A DNA stretch of 64,000 nt from WLMZ01 sp043753895 (GTDB lineage Bacteria > Actinomycetota > Acidimicrobiia > Acidimicrobiales > Ilumatobacteraceae): contig JAYUWK010000037.1 in the NCBI GenBank assembly GCA_043753895.1, positions 62,001-126,000 on the forward strand. The letters run 5' to 3'. The position numbers were made by a program, and so were the translations under genes. Of the stretch, positions 9,072-18,301 are shown one piece after another. Under the pieces are notes generated by a model, which was not told the origin of the DNA, did no database searches, and saw nothing but the letters and a program-made list of their open reading frames with translations. Every line of letters starts with the position of its first letter. Position 1 is the stretch's first letter.

Positions 9072-10334
9072 TCACGACGCGACAGTCTTGCGGATCTTCA
9101 CGATGCGGTCGTGCGAGTGGTTGGCGTCGTCGCCCTTGTCATCGAGCAACTGGGCTCGGTCCTTGGCGGCCTCGCGCTCGGCCAGCGCGGTATCGACGCG
9201 ACTGATCGCCGCCTCGGTGCCGTGCTCGTGGATGTACTCGGCCCATTCCACCAACGCCTCGACCATCTCGCTCTCGGGCACGACGGCGACGTTGCGGCCC
9301 TTCACGAACAGATGCCCACGCTTGTTGCCGGCCGCAATGCCGATGTCAGCCTCACGCGCCTCACCGGGGCCGTTCACGACGCAGCCCATCACGGCCACCT
9401 GCAACGGGATCTTGCGATCGCCGAAGGCCTCCATGGCTCGCTTCGCCACGTCGATCACATCGATTTCGGCGCGACCGCAGCTGGGGCAGGCAATGAGATC
9501 GACGTTCTTGCGCTCACGAAGCCCCAGCGCCTCGAGCAGCTGTCGGCCGGCCCGCGCTTCTTCGACAGGGTCGGCGGTGAGGCTGTATCGGATGGTGTCG
9601 CCGATGCCCTCGAGCAGCAGCGTGGAGATACCTGCGGTGGCCTTGATGAGCCCTGCGGGCGGTGGACCGGCCTCGGTGACGCCGAGATGCAGTGGTACAT
9701 CGGTGGCTTCGCTCAGCTGACGATACGCCTCGACCATCAGCGGCACGTTCGACGCCTTTACACTGATCTTGACGAGATCGAAATCGACCTCTTGGAAATA
9801 TGCGAGTTCTTGGAGGGCAGACTCCACGAGGGCCTCTGGCCGAATGCCACCCCATTTGTCGTAGAGCGCCGGATCGAGTGAGCCACCATTGACGCCGATT
9901 CGAATCGGCACCTTGCGGTCACGGGCCTCAGAGGCCACGGCTTTGATGTGCTCGGGGCGGCGGATGTTGCCCGGGTTCAGGCGGAGACCCTGCACCCCGG
10001 CTTCCATTGCGGCCAGAGCCATCTTGTACTGATGATGGATGTCGGCGATGATCGGGATCGGCGAACGCGGCACGATCTGCGCAAGTCCTTCAGCCGCTGC
10101 GGCCTCGTTGCAGGTGCAGCGCACGATATCGCAGCCTGCTGCCGCAAGCGCGTAGATCTGCTGCAGCGTGCCCTCGACATCGGCGGTCTTGGTGATGGTC
10201 ATCGACTGCACCGAGATCGGCGCATTGCCGCCTACGGGTACTTTGCCGACGTGGATCTGACGGGTCTCTCGACGCTCGAACACGTCACCAGTGTGCCACC
10301 GATCAGACGGCTTCGCGCGTGACACCGAGCGCAT
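9072..10334 (-). CDS. ispG: (E)-4-hydroxy-3-methylbut-2-enyl-diphosphate synthase (flavodoxin)
   Basis: IspG (GcpE) converts 2-C-methyl-erythritol-2,4-cyclodiphosphate to HMBPP, the next-to-last step of the MEP isoprenoid pathway, using a [4Fe-4S] cluster. The TIM-barrel part begins ETRQIHVGKVPVGGNAPISV. The cluster ligands are in CPSCGRAE and GCVVNGPGEA, with the conserved glutamate of the latter. Length is 420 residues from ATG 10334. A GTG at 10283, directly before FERRETRQIHVG, is a plausible alternative giving 403 residues; neither has a strong ribosome site. It lies 17 bases after rseP, and dxr is two genes upstream, so two MEP genes share this operon. Confidence 0.95.
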   Translation of the reverse strand: MRSVSRAKPSDRWHTGDVFERRETRQIHVGKVPVGGNAPISVQSMTITKTADVEGTLQQIYALAAAGCDIVRCTCNEAAAAEGLAQIVPRSPIPIIADIHHQYKMALAAMEAGVQGLRLNPGNIRRPEHIKAVASEARDRKVPIRIGVNGGSLDPALYDKWGGIRPEALVESALQELAYFQEVDFDLVKISVKASNVPLMVEAYRQLSEATDVPLHLGVTEAGPPPAGLIKATAGISTLLLEGIGDTIRYSLTADPVEEARAGRQLLEALGLRERKNVDLIACPSCGRAEIDVIDVAKRAMEAFGDRKIPLQVAVMGCVVNGPGEAREADIGIAAGNKRGHLFVKGRNVAVVPESEMVEALVEWAEYIHEHGTEAAISRVDTALAEREAAKDRAQLLDDKGDDANHSHDRIVKIRKTVAS

Positions 10335-10351
10335 CGGACCGAGTGTTCAGG

Positions 10352-11602
10352 TCAACGAATGGGATTGGTGATGTCGAGATACAGCCCAGCGAACAACACG
10401 ACCACGAGGAAGGTCATCACCGTCATGGCGACGGGCACCATTTTGCCCACATCGGCCGTGTAACGCTTGCCCTTGCGCGAGCGCAAGCGTTCGTAAGTGG
10501 CGATCGCCGCATGGCCACCATCGAAGGGCAACAGCGGGAACATATTGAGCAGGCCGACGAACACATTCACGCCCGCCAAGGTGAGCAGAATGCCCGCGAG
10601 TCCGGTCTCTTGACCAATGGTGGAGCTCAACCGGCTGATGCCATACACCGTGACCGGTTGCGTGGACTGATCGGTATTCGCGCCCGACAGGTGCTGATAC
10701 AGGTTCACCGGGTTCATCACCTTCACCACGCCCTGCACGCTGCGCCAGGCTGCCGTGCCGAGGTCGGTGAAGCTGCTGCGCACGGCCTCACCGAGTGGGA
10801 TGTTCTGGAATGCCGACTTCTCTGCTGAGCTCACGCCGAGGTACGCAACACCCTCGCTTCCGGGCGTTGGATTGGTACCGAGGACCACCGAGGTGCTCAT
10901 CGGTTGACCGTCACGCACGAGCCCGAGATCGGCCGTGTCGCCGGGCTGATGCGCATGAATGAGATCCACGAACTGCGACGCCGAGTTCACAGCGACACCA
11001 TCGATCGATGTGACCACATCGTCCACCTTCACGCCCGCAGTGTCGGCCGGTCCGGACACCTCGATACGCGCGAAGGCGATCTCGCCGGTCGGCTGGTTCT
11101 TACCCCACACGGTGTACACCGTGAGCAACAGCAAGATAGCGATGATCATGTGCATCACCGAGCCGGCCGTGATGACCCACATGCGCTTGGGGTACGACTT
11201 GCTGCGGTAGGCATACGGCTCGTCTGCCGGGTCGGTCTCGTCGAGGTTGTTCATACCGATGATGCGAACGAACGCTCCGATCGGAAACGCACGGACGCCG
11301 TATTCGATGTCGTTGCGCTTGAAGCTCCACAGACGCGGGCCCATGCCCATGAAGAACTGGGTCACCTTCATCCCCGATTTGCGGGCGGTGAAGTAATGAC
11401 CACATTCGTGCAGGAATACCGAGATCAGCAGACCCACGACGAACACGAACACCCAGATGTTGCTGATGGCCAGCACCACCAACAGCGCGAGCAACACCCC
11501 GATGCCGATAAACGCTCTGGGGCCGCGCACCGTCTCGTCGGGGACATCGATGCCGCCGCCGGCGACCATCTCGTTGCGGAACTTCTCATAGGTATTGCTC
11601 AT
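10352..11602 (-). CDS. rseP: RseP-type site-2 membrane metalloprotease (M50)
   Basis: A 416-residue intramembrane zinc protease. A first membrane segment spans about 31-62 and runs into the HExxH site as HECGH (His65, Glu66, His69). A second hydrophobic segment at about 147-170 follows RMWVITAGSVMHM. A single PDZ domain covers about 180-270 (VSGPADTAGVKVDDVVTSIDG). The C-terminal part has NMFPLLPFDGGH, the equivalent of the third-ligand LDG motif, then a last helix. Homologues cleave anti-sigma factors or other membrane proteins. The ATG overlaps the dxr stop (ATGA), a conserved dxr-rseP-ispG arrangement in Actinobacteria. Confidence 0.93.
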   Translation of the reverse strand: MSNTYEKFRNEMVAGGGIDVPDETVRGPRAFIGIGVLLALLVVLAISNIWVFVFVVGLLISVFLHECGHYFTARKSGMKVTQFFMGMGPRLWSFKRNDIEYGVRAFPIGAFVRIIGMNNLDETDPADEPYAYRSKSYPKRMWVITAGSVMHMIIAILLLLTVYTVWGKNQPTGEIAFARIEVSGPADTAGVKVDDVVTSIDGVAVNSASQFVDLIHAHQPGDTADLGLVRDGQPMSTSVVLGTNPTPGSEGVAYLGVSSAEKSAFQNIPLGEAVRSSFTDLGTAAWRSVQGVVKVMNPVNLYQHLSGANTDQSTQPVTVYGISRLSSTIGQETGLAGILLTLAGVNVFVGLLNMFPLLPFDGGHAAIATYERLRSRKGKRYTADVGKMVPVAMTVMTFLVVVLFAGLYLDITNPIR

Positions 11603-12792
11603 GCGTGGAGCACCTCCTGGGCTACTCGGCGCGCGGTCTGATCGGCGTGCACGATGTCGTCAACGGTCAACGTTGTTATATCGGTCGTTTCGTGATGCCG
11701 CTGCAGCACTGCATCACAGATTTCGCCGATCTGGGTCCAGCGGATCTTGCCGGCGAGAAAGGCGTCGACCGCTTCCTCGTTGGCAGCGCTGAGCCATGCG
11801 GGTGCGCTACCGCCCACGCGACCTGCCGCGTACGCGAGCGCAAGGCAGCGGAAGGTGTCGATGTCGGGCGCCTCGAAGTCGAGACGGGCGAGGGTGCTCC
11901 AATCGATGCGTCCGAACGGCGCGGCAATGCGATAAGGGTATGCGAGCGCGTAGCCGATCGGCAGGCGCATATCGGGAAGGCTCAGCTGCGCAATCGTGGC
12001 CCCGTCGGTGAACTCGACCATCGAGTGGATGATCGACTGTGGGTGCACCACGACCTCGATGTCGTCGAAGGATGTACCGAACAATTCGTGTGCCTCGATG
12101 ACCTCGAGGCCCTTGTTCATCAGTGTGGACGAATCGATGGTGATCTTCGGACCCATCTTCCAGGTGGGGTGTGCCAGCGCTTGCTCCACACTGACATCGA
12201 CAAGTTCGGCTGTGGTGCGGCCACGAAACGGTCCGCCGCTTGCGGTGAGCACCAGCCGAGCGACCTCGTTGTCGGCGCGTGCGCTCGAACGCAGGCATTG
12301 ATGAATGGCGCAATGCTCGGAATCCACGGGGACAAGTTCGGCCCCGGGCGTGGACCGCAACGGCTGAACCACCGGCCCCGCAGCGATGAGACTCTCTTTG
12401 TTCGCCAAGGCAAGTCGCTTGCCGGCGCGCAGGGTTGCCACCGTCACTGCCAACCCTGCGAACCCAACAACGGCGTTGATCACGACATCGGCGCCAGCAT
12501 CGGTGGCGAGCACCGAGAGGTCGTCCACGACCTCTGCAAACGGCAATGCGCGTGCCACCTCGGCACGAGCATGCGGATCGGCGACAGCCACTACTTTCGG
12601 ACGGAACTCGGTGGCCTGCGCGATGACGGCCTGCACCGAGGATCCAACTCCGAGCCCGACGATCTCGTAGCGACCTTGTTCGGCACGCACGACATCGAGC
12701 GTCTGTGTACCGATGGAGCCGGTCGATCCGGCAATGGCAACACGAACGGCAGTCACAGGTGCAAGTCTGTCAGCGAATCCGCCCAAACGCAT
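11599..12792 (-). CDS. dxr: 1-deoxy-D-xylulose-5-phosphate reductoisomerase
   Basis: Dxr makes 2-C-methyl-D-erythritol 4-phosphate with NADPH, the committed step of the MEP pathway. The N-terminal dinucleotide fold starts VAIAGSTGSIGTQTLDVV, followed by ALANKESLIAAG, PVDSEHCAIHQCL and the metal- and substrate-site motifs LTASGGPFRG and GPKITIDSSTLMNKGLEVIEAHELF. ATG at 12792 gives 397 residues. The family normally starts close to the nucleotide fold, so GTG at 12756 (385 residues) is an equally good start. The 3' end overlaps rseP by four bases. Confidence 0.96.
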   Translation of the reverse strand: MRLGGFADRLAPVTAVRVAIAGSTGSIGTQTLDVVRAEQGRYEIVGLGVGSSVQAVIAQATEFRPKVVAVADPHARAEVARALPFAEVVDDLSVLATDAGADVVINAVVGFAGLAVTVATLRAGKRLALANKESLIAAGPVVQPLRSTPGAELVPVDSEHCAIHQCLRSSARADNEVARLVLTASGGPFRGRTTAELVDVSVEQALAHPTWKMGPKITIDSSTLMNKGLEVIEAHELFGTSFDDIEVVVHPQSIIHSMVEFTDGATIAQLSLPDMRLPIGYALAYPYRIAAPFGRIDWSTLARLDFEAPDIDTFRCLALAYAAGRVGGSAPAWLSAANEEAVDAFLAGKIRWTQIGEICDAVLQRHHETTDITTLTVDDIVHADQTARRVAQEVLHA

Positions 12793-12834
12793 GGCAGGCG
12801 AGCCGTTACGAGTGAGCGTCAGACGCAGCGAACC

Positions 12835-12874
12835 ATGTGCTGCGGATGATGTGCTGCGGATGATGTGCTGCGGA
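12835..12874. repeat. 14-bp tandem repeat between cdsA and dxr
   Basis: Nearly three perfect copies of the 14-bp unit ATGTGCTGCGGATG fill the gap between the cdsA stop codon and the dxr start region. The repeat ends exactly at the cdsA TAG (12875-12877). It is non-coding as annotated and adds length to the spacer. Confidence 0.9.
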
Positions 12875-14338
12875 CTACTTCCTGACAGCAGTGGTCCATG
12901 GCTCGAGCACGATCATCAGATAGAACACGGCGGGCAGCGTGAACAAGAAACCATCGAAGCGATCGAGTACTCCGCCGTGGCCCTTCACGATGCTGCCGAA
13001 GTCCTTGATGTCGAGGTTCCGCTTGAACATGCTCTCGGTGAGGTCGCCGATCGGGGCCATGATGGCAATGACGATGCCGAGCATGATCAGGTTGGGCGTG
13101 CTCCAGGTATCGCTCTTGTCGGCGATGCCGATGACCACCATCGCGATGATCGTGAGCACGGCTCCCCCGACGAAACCCTCGACCGATTTGTTCGGGCTGA
13201 TCCAACCCCGCAATGGTGTGCGCCCCGCCGCGGAACCGACGAACAAAGCTCCGATGTCGTTGACGACCACGCCAACGGCAAGCAGTAGCAGCGTGTCAGT
13301 ACCTGCGTGGCCGGGGATCACGCCGGCGCTCTGAGCCCCGAGGATGAGTCCTCCAAACGCGCCTGACAGTCCGATCCACGTGACGCCGAGCGTGGTGATG
13401 GCCATATTCGGCATGGGGCTGGAGTCCAGGTTCGGCGCACCGATGAAACTGATGCAACCAGCGACGAACGCGAACACCATCACCAAGGGGATGGCCCGTT
13501 CACCCACCCAATACGCAGCGAGCGGGGCGGCCACGCATGCAACGATGCCGACCACACTCGCCGGCTGATAGCCCTTCTCGGTGACCTTCTCGAAGTACTC
13601 GACTGCTGCCAGACCAATGACGATGACAACGATGGCCAGCACCGCCTGCGGCTTCCAGATGATTGCCCCGACGAAAAGTGCTGCCATCAGCGCTCCGACC
13701 GCTACCGCTGTTGGCATGTCCCGCCCGCCGACGCCCGCGGTGGCCTGCGACGACGGCGTCGTGCGAACCGAGCCAGTGGGCCGGCCGGTGCGTGCAGCGC
13801 GTGCCTGTTCCTCGCGAGATGTTCGTGCTCTTCCCTTGGATGGAGTGGGGCGGCCCACGCCCTCGTCCGTGGGATCGGTACCGATGGTGATGCGACCAGG
13901 TTCACGACGCGTTGCTGCCACGGCGCCGCTGATGTCGGCATCGGTGATGTCGAAGAACAGATCGTCGGGATCGGACGACTGGTTGAATGCGGCCGAGCGA
14001 GGCATGTCGGCGAAGTCGTCGACCGGCTTGGACGGGTCCCTGGGCAGAGCCTGATCGTCGTCTTGCCATACGGGTGCCTGGCCAGAAAACGACGACCACA
14101 CGTCGACGTCGTCGGCAGGTTGACTGGCCGGCGCGGCGGCTGCTTTGCGAACCCTTGGCACGTCGCCCGTTGCTGGTTCGGTCCAGTGGGGCAACGGTCC
14201 CGAGTGGTCGTCGAATACAATCGGCTTGTCAGCCCGTGCGCCACTGCTGGCATCGGCGTCTTCGGCACCATCGCCAAACAGCGGCGGCCCGAAGTCATCG
14301 TCATCGCGCGCCCTGCGGCGCCATACGTCATCGCTCAT
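12875..14338 (-). CDS. cdsA: Phosphatidate cytidylyltransferase with long acidic N-terminus
   Basis: CdsA makes CDP-diacylglycerol from phosphatidic acid and CTP at the membrane, the branch point to all phospholipids. The catalytic half, from about residue 210, has some eight hydrophobic helices and the family signature NKSVEGFVGG followed by GDLTESMFKRNLDIKDFG and GHGGVLDRFDG, with the conserved Asp pair and Lys. The protein is 487 residues, about 200 longer than a minimal CdsA. The added N-terminus is cytoplasmic, rich in Asp, Pro, Ala and Ser, and probably disordered. It lies between frr and dxr. Confidence 0.94.
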   Translation of the reverse strand: MSDDVWRRRARDDDDFGPPLFGDGAEDADASSGARADKPIVFDDHSGPLPHWTEPATGDVPRVRKAAAAPASQPADDVDVWSSFSGQAPVWQDDDQALPRDPSKPVDDFADMPRSAAFNQSSDPDDLFFDITDADISGAVAATRREPGRITIGTDPTDEGVGRPTPSKGRARTSREEQARAARTGRPTGSVRTTPSSQATAGVGGRDMPTAVAVGALMAALFVGAIIWKPQAVLAIVVIVIGLAAVEYFEKVTEKGYQPASVVGIVACVAAPLAAYWVGERAIPLVMVFAFVAGCISFIGAPNLDSSPMPNMAITTLGVTWIGLSGAFGGLILGAQSAGVIPGHAGTDTLLLLAVGVVVNDIGALFVGSAAGRTPLRGWISPNKSVEGFVGGAVLTIIAMVVIGIADKSDTWSTPNLIMLGIVIAIMAPIGDLTESMFKRNLDIKDFGSIVKGHGGVLDRFDGFLFTLPAVFYLMIVLEPWTTAVRK

Positions 14339-14350
14339 TACACCCCTTCG

Positions 14351-14403
14351 TTCATACCTCGAGCAGTTCCTGCTCTGTTCATACCTCGAGCAGTTCCTGC
14401 TCT
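14351..14403. repeat. 27-bp tandem duplication of the frr gene tail
   Basis: Two copies of a 26-base segment, TTCATACCTCGAGCAGTTCC followed by TGCTCT, occur at 14351-14376 and 14378-14403 with a 27-bp period. The second copy encodes the last residues and stop of frr (EQELLEV). The first is an untranslated duplicate lying after the frr stop and just before cdsA. Confidence 0.9.
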
Positions 14404-14942
14404 TTGCGCAGGAATGCTCTGTCGATCAACTCGACGTGATCGTGCGTGATTTTTTCCATCTCTTTTTCGCCACGCTCGAGCTCGTCAGCAGAGATGACGC
14501 TCGCCTTCTCCGCCGCCTCGAGGTGCTTGCGTGCGTCACGACGGAGATTGCGAACCGCGATCCGCCCGTCCTCGGCGAGGTGCTTGACGATCTTCACGTA
14601 TTCCTTGCGCCGCTGCTCGGTGAGCGCGGGGATATTCAGACGGATCACCACACCGTCGTTGGACGGCGAGATGCCCAGGTCGCTTTCGCGAATTGCCTTC
14701 TCGATCGCCACCAGCGACGCTCGGTCGTGCGGCTTGACAATGAGTTGACGGGCCTCGGGCACCTGGAATCCGGCCAACTGCTGGAGGGGAACCGACGAAC
14801 CGTAGTAATCGACCATGATGCGCTCGACCAAAGCTGGGCTGGCCCGACCCGTGCGCACAGTGGTGAACTGCGACTGCACGTGCTCGACGGCTTTGTCCAT
14901 CTTGTCGATGGCTTCCAGAAGGGTGTCTTCGATCACGGCCAC
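14379..14942 (-). CDS. frr: Ribosome recycling factor
   Basis: RRF splits post-termination ribosomes together with EF-G. The protein from GTG at 14942 is 187 residues, the usual length; the GTG at 14936 (starting at IEDTLLEA) is also possible, while the ATG at 14993 adds residues unlike the family. Conserved pieces are the helix DKAVEHVQSQFTTVRTGRASP, the tip domain with VPLQQLAGFQVPEARQL, and NLRRDARKHLEAAEKASVIS. It is between pyrH (84-base gap) and cdsA in the standard tsf-pyrH-frr-cdsA order. Confidence 0.95.
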   Translation of the reverse strand: MAVIEDTLLEAIDKMDKAVEHVQSQFTTVRTGRASPALVERIMVDYYGSSVPLQQLAGFQVPEARQLIVKPHDRASLVAIEKAIRESDLGISPSNDGVVIRLNIPALTEQRRKEYVKIVKHLAEDGRIAVRNLRRDARKHLEAAEKASVISADELERGEKEMEKITHDHVELIDRAFLRKEQELLEV

Positions 14943-15026
14943 CAGCGTACAGAGGTGCCAGCACCCTGAGTGCACGCGGTCGAAGTTGGCCACGGCTGGG
15001 AGACTCGCGGGGCGACGGTGCGCTGC

Positions 15027-15755
15027 TCAGTCTTCGCGGATGATCGTGCCGACGCGCTGACCCTCGAGGATGGCGCGAAGCGCTCCGTGGGCTGACATGT
15101 CGAACACCACGATCGGCAGCTTGTTGTCGCGGCAGAACGCAATGGCCGTGGCGTCCATCACCTTGAGGTCGCGGTTCATGACGTCCATGTAACCGATCTC
15201 GTCGTACTTGGTGGCGTTGCAGTCCGTACGCGGGTCGGCAGAGTACACACCGTCGACACCAGAGTGCGTGCCCTTGAGTAGTGCGTTGGCGTCGATCTCC
15301 GCAGCGCGCAGCGCGGCAGCCGTGTCGGTGGTGAAGAACGGGTTCCCGGTGCCCGCTGCGAAGATCACCACCCGACCCTTTTCGAGGTGACGCATCGCGC
15401 GCCTACGAATATAGGGTTCGGCGATTCGGGGCATCTCGATAGCCGACTGCACCCGGGTTGGTTGACCAGCGCGTTCGAGGGCGTCTTGCAGCGCCAGCGC
15501 ATTCATGACTGTGCCGAGCATGCCGATGTGATCGGACTGCGTTGCGTCCATGCCTGTCATCGCTCCGCTGCGACCCCTCCAGAAGTTGCCGCCGCCCACC
15601 ACGACCGCGACGTCCACGCCGAGGTTCTCACGCACATCGAGGATTTCGAGCGCCGTATGTGCGAGCGTCGCACCATCGAGCCCAGCACCGCTCGGCCCGG
15701 CGAGGGCCTCGCCCGATGGCTTGAAGACAATGCGCTTCCATCGGGGCGAGGCCAT
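15027..15755 (-). CDS. pyrH: UMP kinase
   Basis: A 242-residue bacterial UMP kinase of the amino-acid-kinase fold, converting UMP to UDP with ATP; bacterial forms are hexamers regulated by GTP and UTP. Motifs are FKPSGEALAG at the phosphate site, VVGGGNFWRG, the long MDATQSDHIGMLGTVMNALA helix, IFAAGTGNPFFTTDTAAALRA and DGVYSADPR. It follows tsf by only six bases and belongs to the rpsB operon. Confidence 0.97.
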   Translation of the reverse strand: MASPRWKRIVFKPSGEALAGPSGAGLDGATLAHTALEILDVRENLGVDVAVVVGGGNFWRGRSGAMTGMDATQSDHIGMLGTVMNALALQDALERAGQPTRVQSAIEMPRIAEPYIRRRAMRHLEKGRVVIFAAGTGNPFFTTDTAAALRAAEIDANALLKGTHSGVDGVYSADPRTDCNATKYDEIGYMDVMNRDLKVMDATAIAFCRDNKLPIVVFDMSAHGALRAILEGQRVGTIIRED

Positions 15756-15761
15756 CGCGGA

Positions 15762-16550
15762 TCAGCCGATCTCGACTTGGGCGAAAGTGACGATGCTTGC
15801 CGAGCCGATGAGCTGGGCAATTGACACCTTGTCGTCTTTCGCGTACGGCTGATCGAGCAGGCACACATCTTTGTAGAACCCCTGAATGCGCCCCTCGACC
15901 ACCTTGACGATGGCAGCCTCGGGCTTGCCCTCGTTGCGGGTGATGGTCTCGAGCGTGGCCCGCTCGTGCGCCACCACTTCGGCCGGCACGTCGTCGCGCT
16001 TGAGGTACTTCGGCCGAGCGAAAGCGATGTGCACCGCTACGTGATGGGCGAGCTCGCTGCTCGCACCCGACATCTCGACCAGCACCGCATTCACGCCGCG
16101 ACCACCCTGCAGGTGAACGTACGAATCGATGGTATTGCCGGCTGCTGCCGCGATGCGCACGACATCACCCAGCTCGATCTTTTCTTTCAAGGTGATCTTC
16201 AAATCGTCGAGGATGGCTGAGCGCTCAGCGACAGCGTCGGCACCCTTGGCGACGACGAGCGCAGCAAGCACGGCAGCCTCGGCCTTGAACTGATCGCTGG
16301 CAGCGACGAAGTCGGTCTCGCACTTGAGCTTGACGATGGCACCCACTTGGCCCTCGATCAACAGCGCAACCAAACCTTGGGTGTTCTCGCGGTCATCGCG
16401 CTTGGCCGACGCGGCCAGGCCCTTCTCGCGCAGCCACTGCTTGGCGGCCTCGATGTCTCCCTCGTTCTCTTCAAGCGCCTTCTTGCAATCCATCATTCCT
16501 GCTCCGGTGGACTGGCGCAGGGCCTGCACGTCTTTGGCGTTGACAGCCAT
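15762..16550 (-). CDS. tsf: Elongation factor Ts
   Basis: EF-Ts recycles EF-Tu by releasing GDP. The 262-residue protein begins with the UBA-like helical domain VQALRQSTGAGMMDCKKALEE and KQWLREKGLAAS. It contains the TDFVAAS motif (as CETDFVAASDQF) that contacts EF-Tu, and ends with two core subdomains. It is three bases after rpsB, the near-universal order. Confidence 0.97.
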   Translation of the reverse strand: MAVNAKDVQALRQSTGAGMMDCKKALEENEGDIEAAKQWLREKGLAASAKRDDRENTQGLVALLIEGQVGAIVKLKCETDFVAASDQFKAEAAVLAALVVAKGADAVAERSAILDDLKITLKEKIELGDVVRIAAAAGNTIDSYVHLQGGRGVNAVLVEMSGASSELAHHVAVHIAFARPKYLKRDDVPAEVVAHERATLETITRNEGKPEAAIVKVVEGRIQGFYKDVCLLDQPYAKDDKVSIAQLIGSASIVTFAQVEIG

Positions 16551-16553
16551 GGT

Positions 16554-17495
<942 letters not shown>

Positions 17496-17511
17496 GATCA
17501 TTCACTCCTCT

Positions 17512-17556
17512 ACTGCGGTTAGCGGGCATCTCGAACAGCGCCGAAGCGACCGCAGT
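17512..17556 (-). promoter_or_regulatory. Inverted repeat in the rpsB leader
   Basis: A perfect 8-bp inverted repeat, ACTGCGGT at 17512-17519 and ACCGCAGT at 17549-17556, lies in the rpsB 5' leader. In the mRNA the stem would close directly before the Shine-Dalgarno sequence (about 17505-17510). The place is right for translational autoregulation by S2, but function is inferred only from position. Confidence 0.4.
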
Positions 17557-17612
17557 GTGAGCGAGATGCTGTTGATGGATCGGTCTGCCGGGTCGCAGAA
17601 CCGCCAACGATG

Positions 17613-18197
17613 CTATCGGGCCAGCGACGCTCTTGCGGCCCTGATTTCGCTCCGAAATTCGGTGCTGGTTCCGGTTCTGATGGTTGCTCCAAAGGCGGTA
17701 TGGGTGCGGCAGGTCGGCGGGCCGTCACGTGCGGGGCGTCTGCGGGATCCGTCCGATGGCACCAATCGTGGACGCGTACTCGCCACGCCCAGACGTGGCA
17801 CCGGGTCCACGTAGGTGCCGTCGCGTCGCAGCCCGAAGTAGAGACGCGATGACGCGTGGCCCACCAACTGTCCTGCCGATACGTACTCGCCAGTGCGCAA
17901 CGATGTGTCGTCGAGCATTCCGTACGTGGCAACGAAGCCATCGAACTGGGTGACCACCGCATAGCGCACGCCAACGACGACACCGGTGAAGGTGACGAGG
18001 CCAGCGGCAGCGGCGCGCACTGAAACCGACGTCCCGATGCCGTACTCGATACCCCGCTGACCAGGGCACCAGGGACAGCTGGGCGCTCGGAAGAACACCA
18101 CGATCGGCGCCCGCACCGGTGGGATGAGGCAGTCGGGTGGAAGTGTCGGCGACACTGCAGCAGCCAGCGTCGCGATCGGAATCCAGAACACATGCAT
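17613..18197 (-). CDS. Secreted M23-like (LytM) protein lacking metal ligands
   Basis: A 194-residue protein starting at the ATG at 18197, chosen for the GAGGAGG ribosome site five bases upstream. An N-terminal hydrophobic segment, MHVFWIPIATLAAAVS, is a likely signal peptide. The next region matches the M23 peptidase fold: GIEYGIGTSVSVRAAAAG, then TQFDGFVATYGML, VSAGQLVG and RLYFGLRRDGTYVDP. The zinc ligands of active M23 enzymes (HxxxD and HxH) are replaced: QRGIE stands where the first His and Asp should be, and RLYF replaces HLHF. It is therefore probably a non-catalytic LytM-type regulator or binding protein. The Arg/Pro-rich end after about 160 shows no known domain. An M23 gene before rpsB is common in Actinobacteria. 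Confidence 0.75.
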   Translation of the reverse strand: MHVFWIPIATLAAAVSPTLPPDCLIPPVRAPIVVFFRAPSCPWCPGQRGIEYGIGTSVSVRAAAAGLVTFTGVVVGVRYAVVTQFDGFVATYGMLDDTSLRTGEYVSAGQLVGHASSRLYFGLRRDGTYVDPVPRLGVASTRPRLVPSDGSRRRPARDGPPTCRTHTAFGATIRTGTSTEFRSEIRAARASLAR

Positions 18198-18301
18198 GAG
18201 GGCCTCCTCGACGCATCCGGCATGAGCCGACGGGCTTGGCAGGAGTCCCTGCAACAGGCGCCAACGTGGGCGCGATACGCAATGTAATCGAACGAGTCGG
18301 G

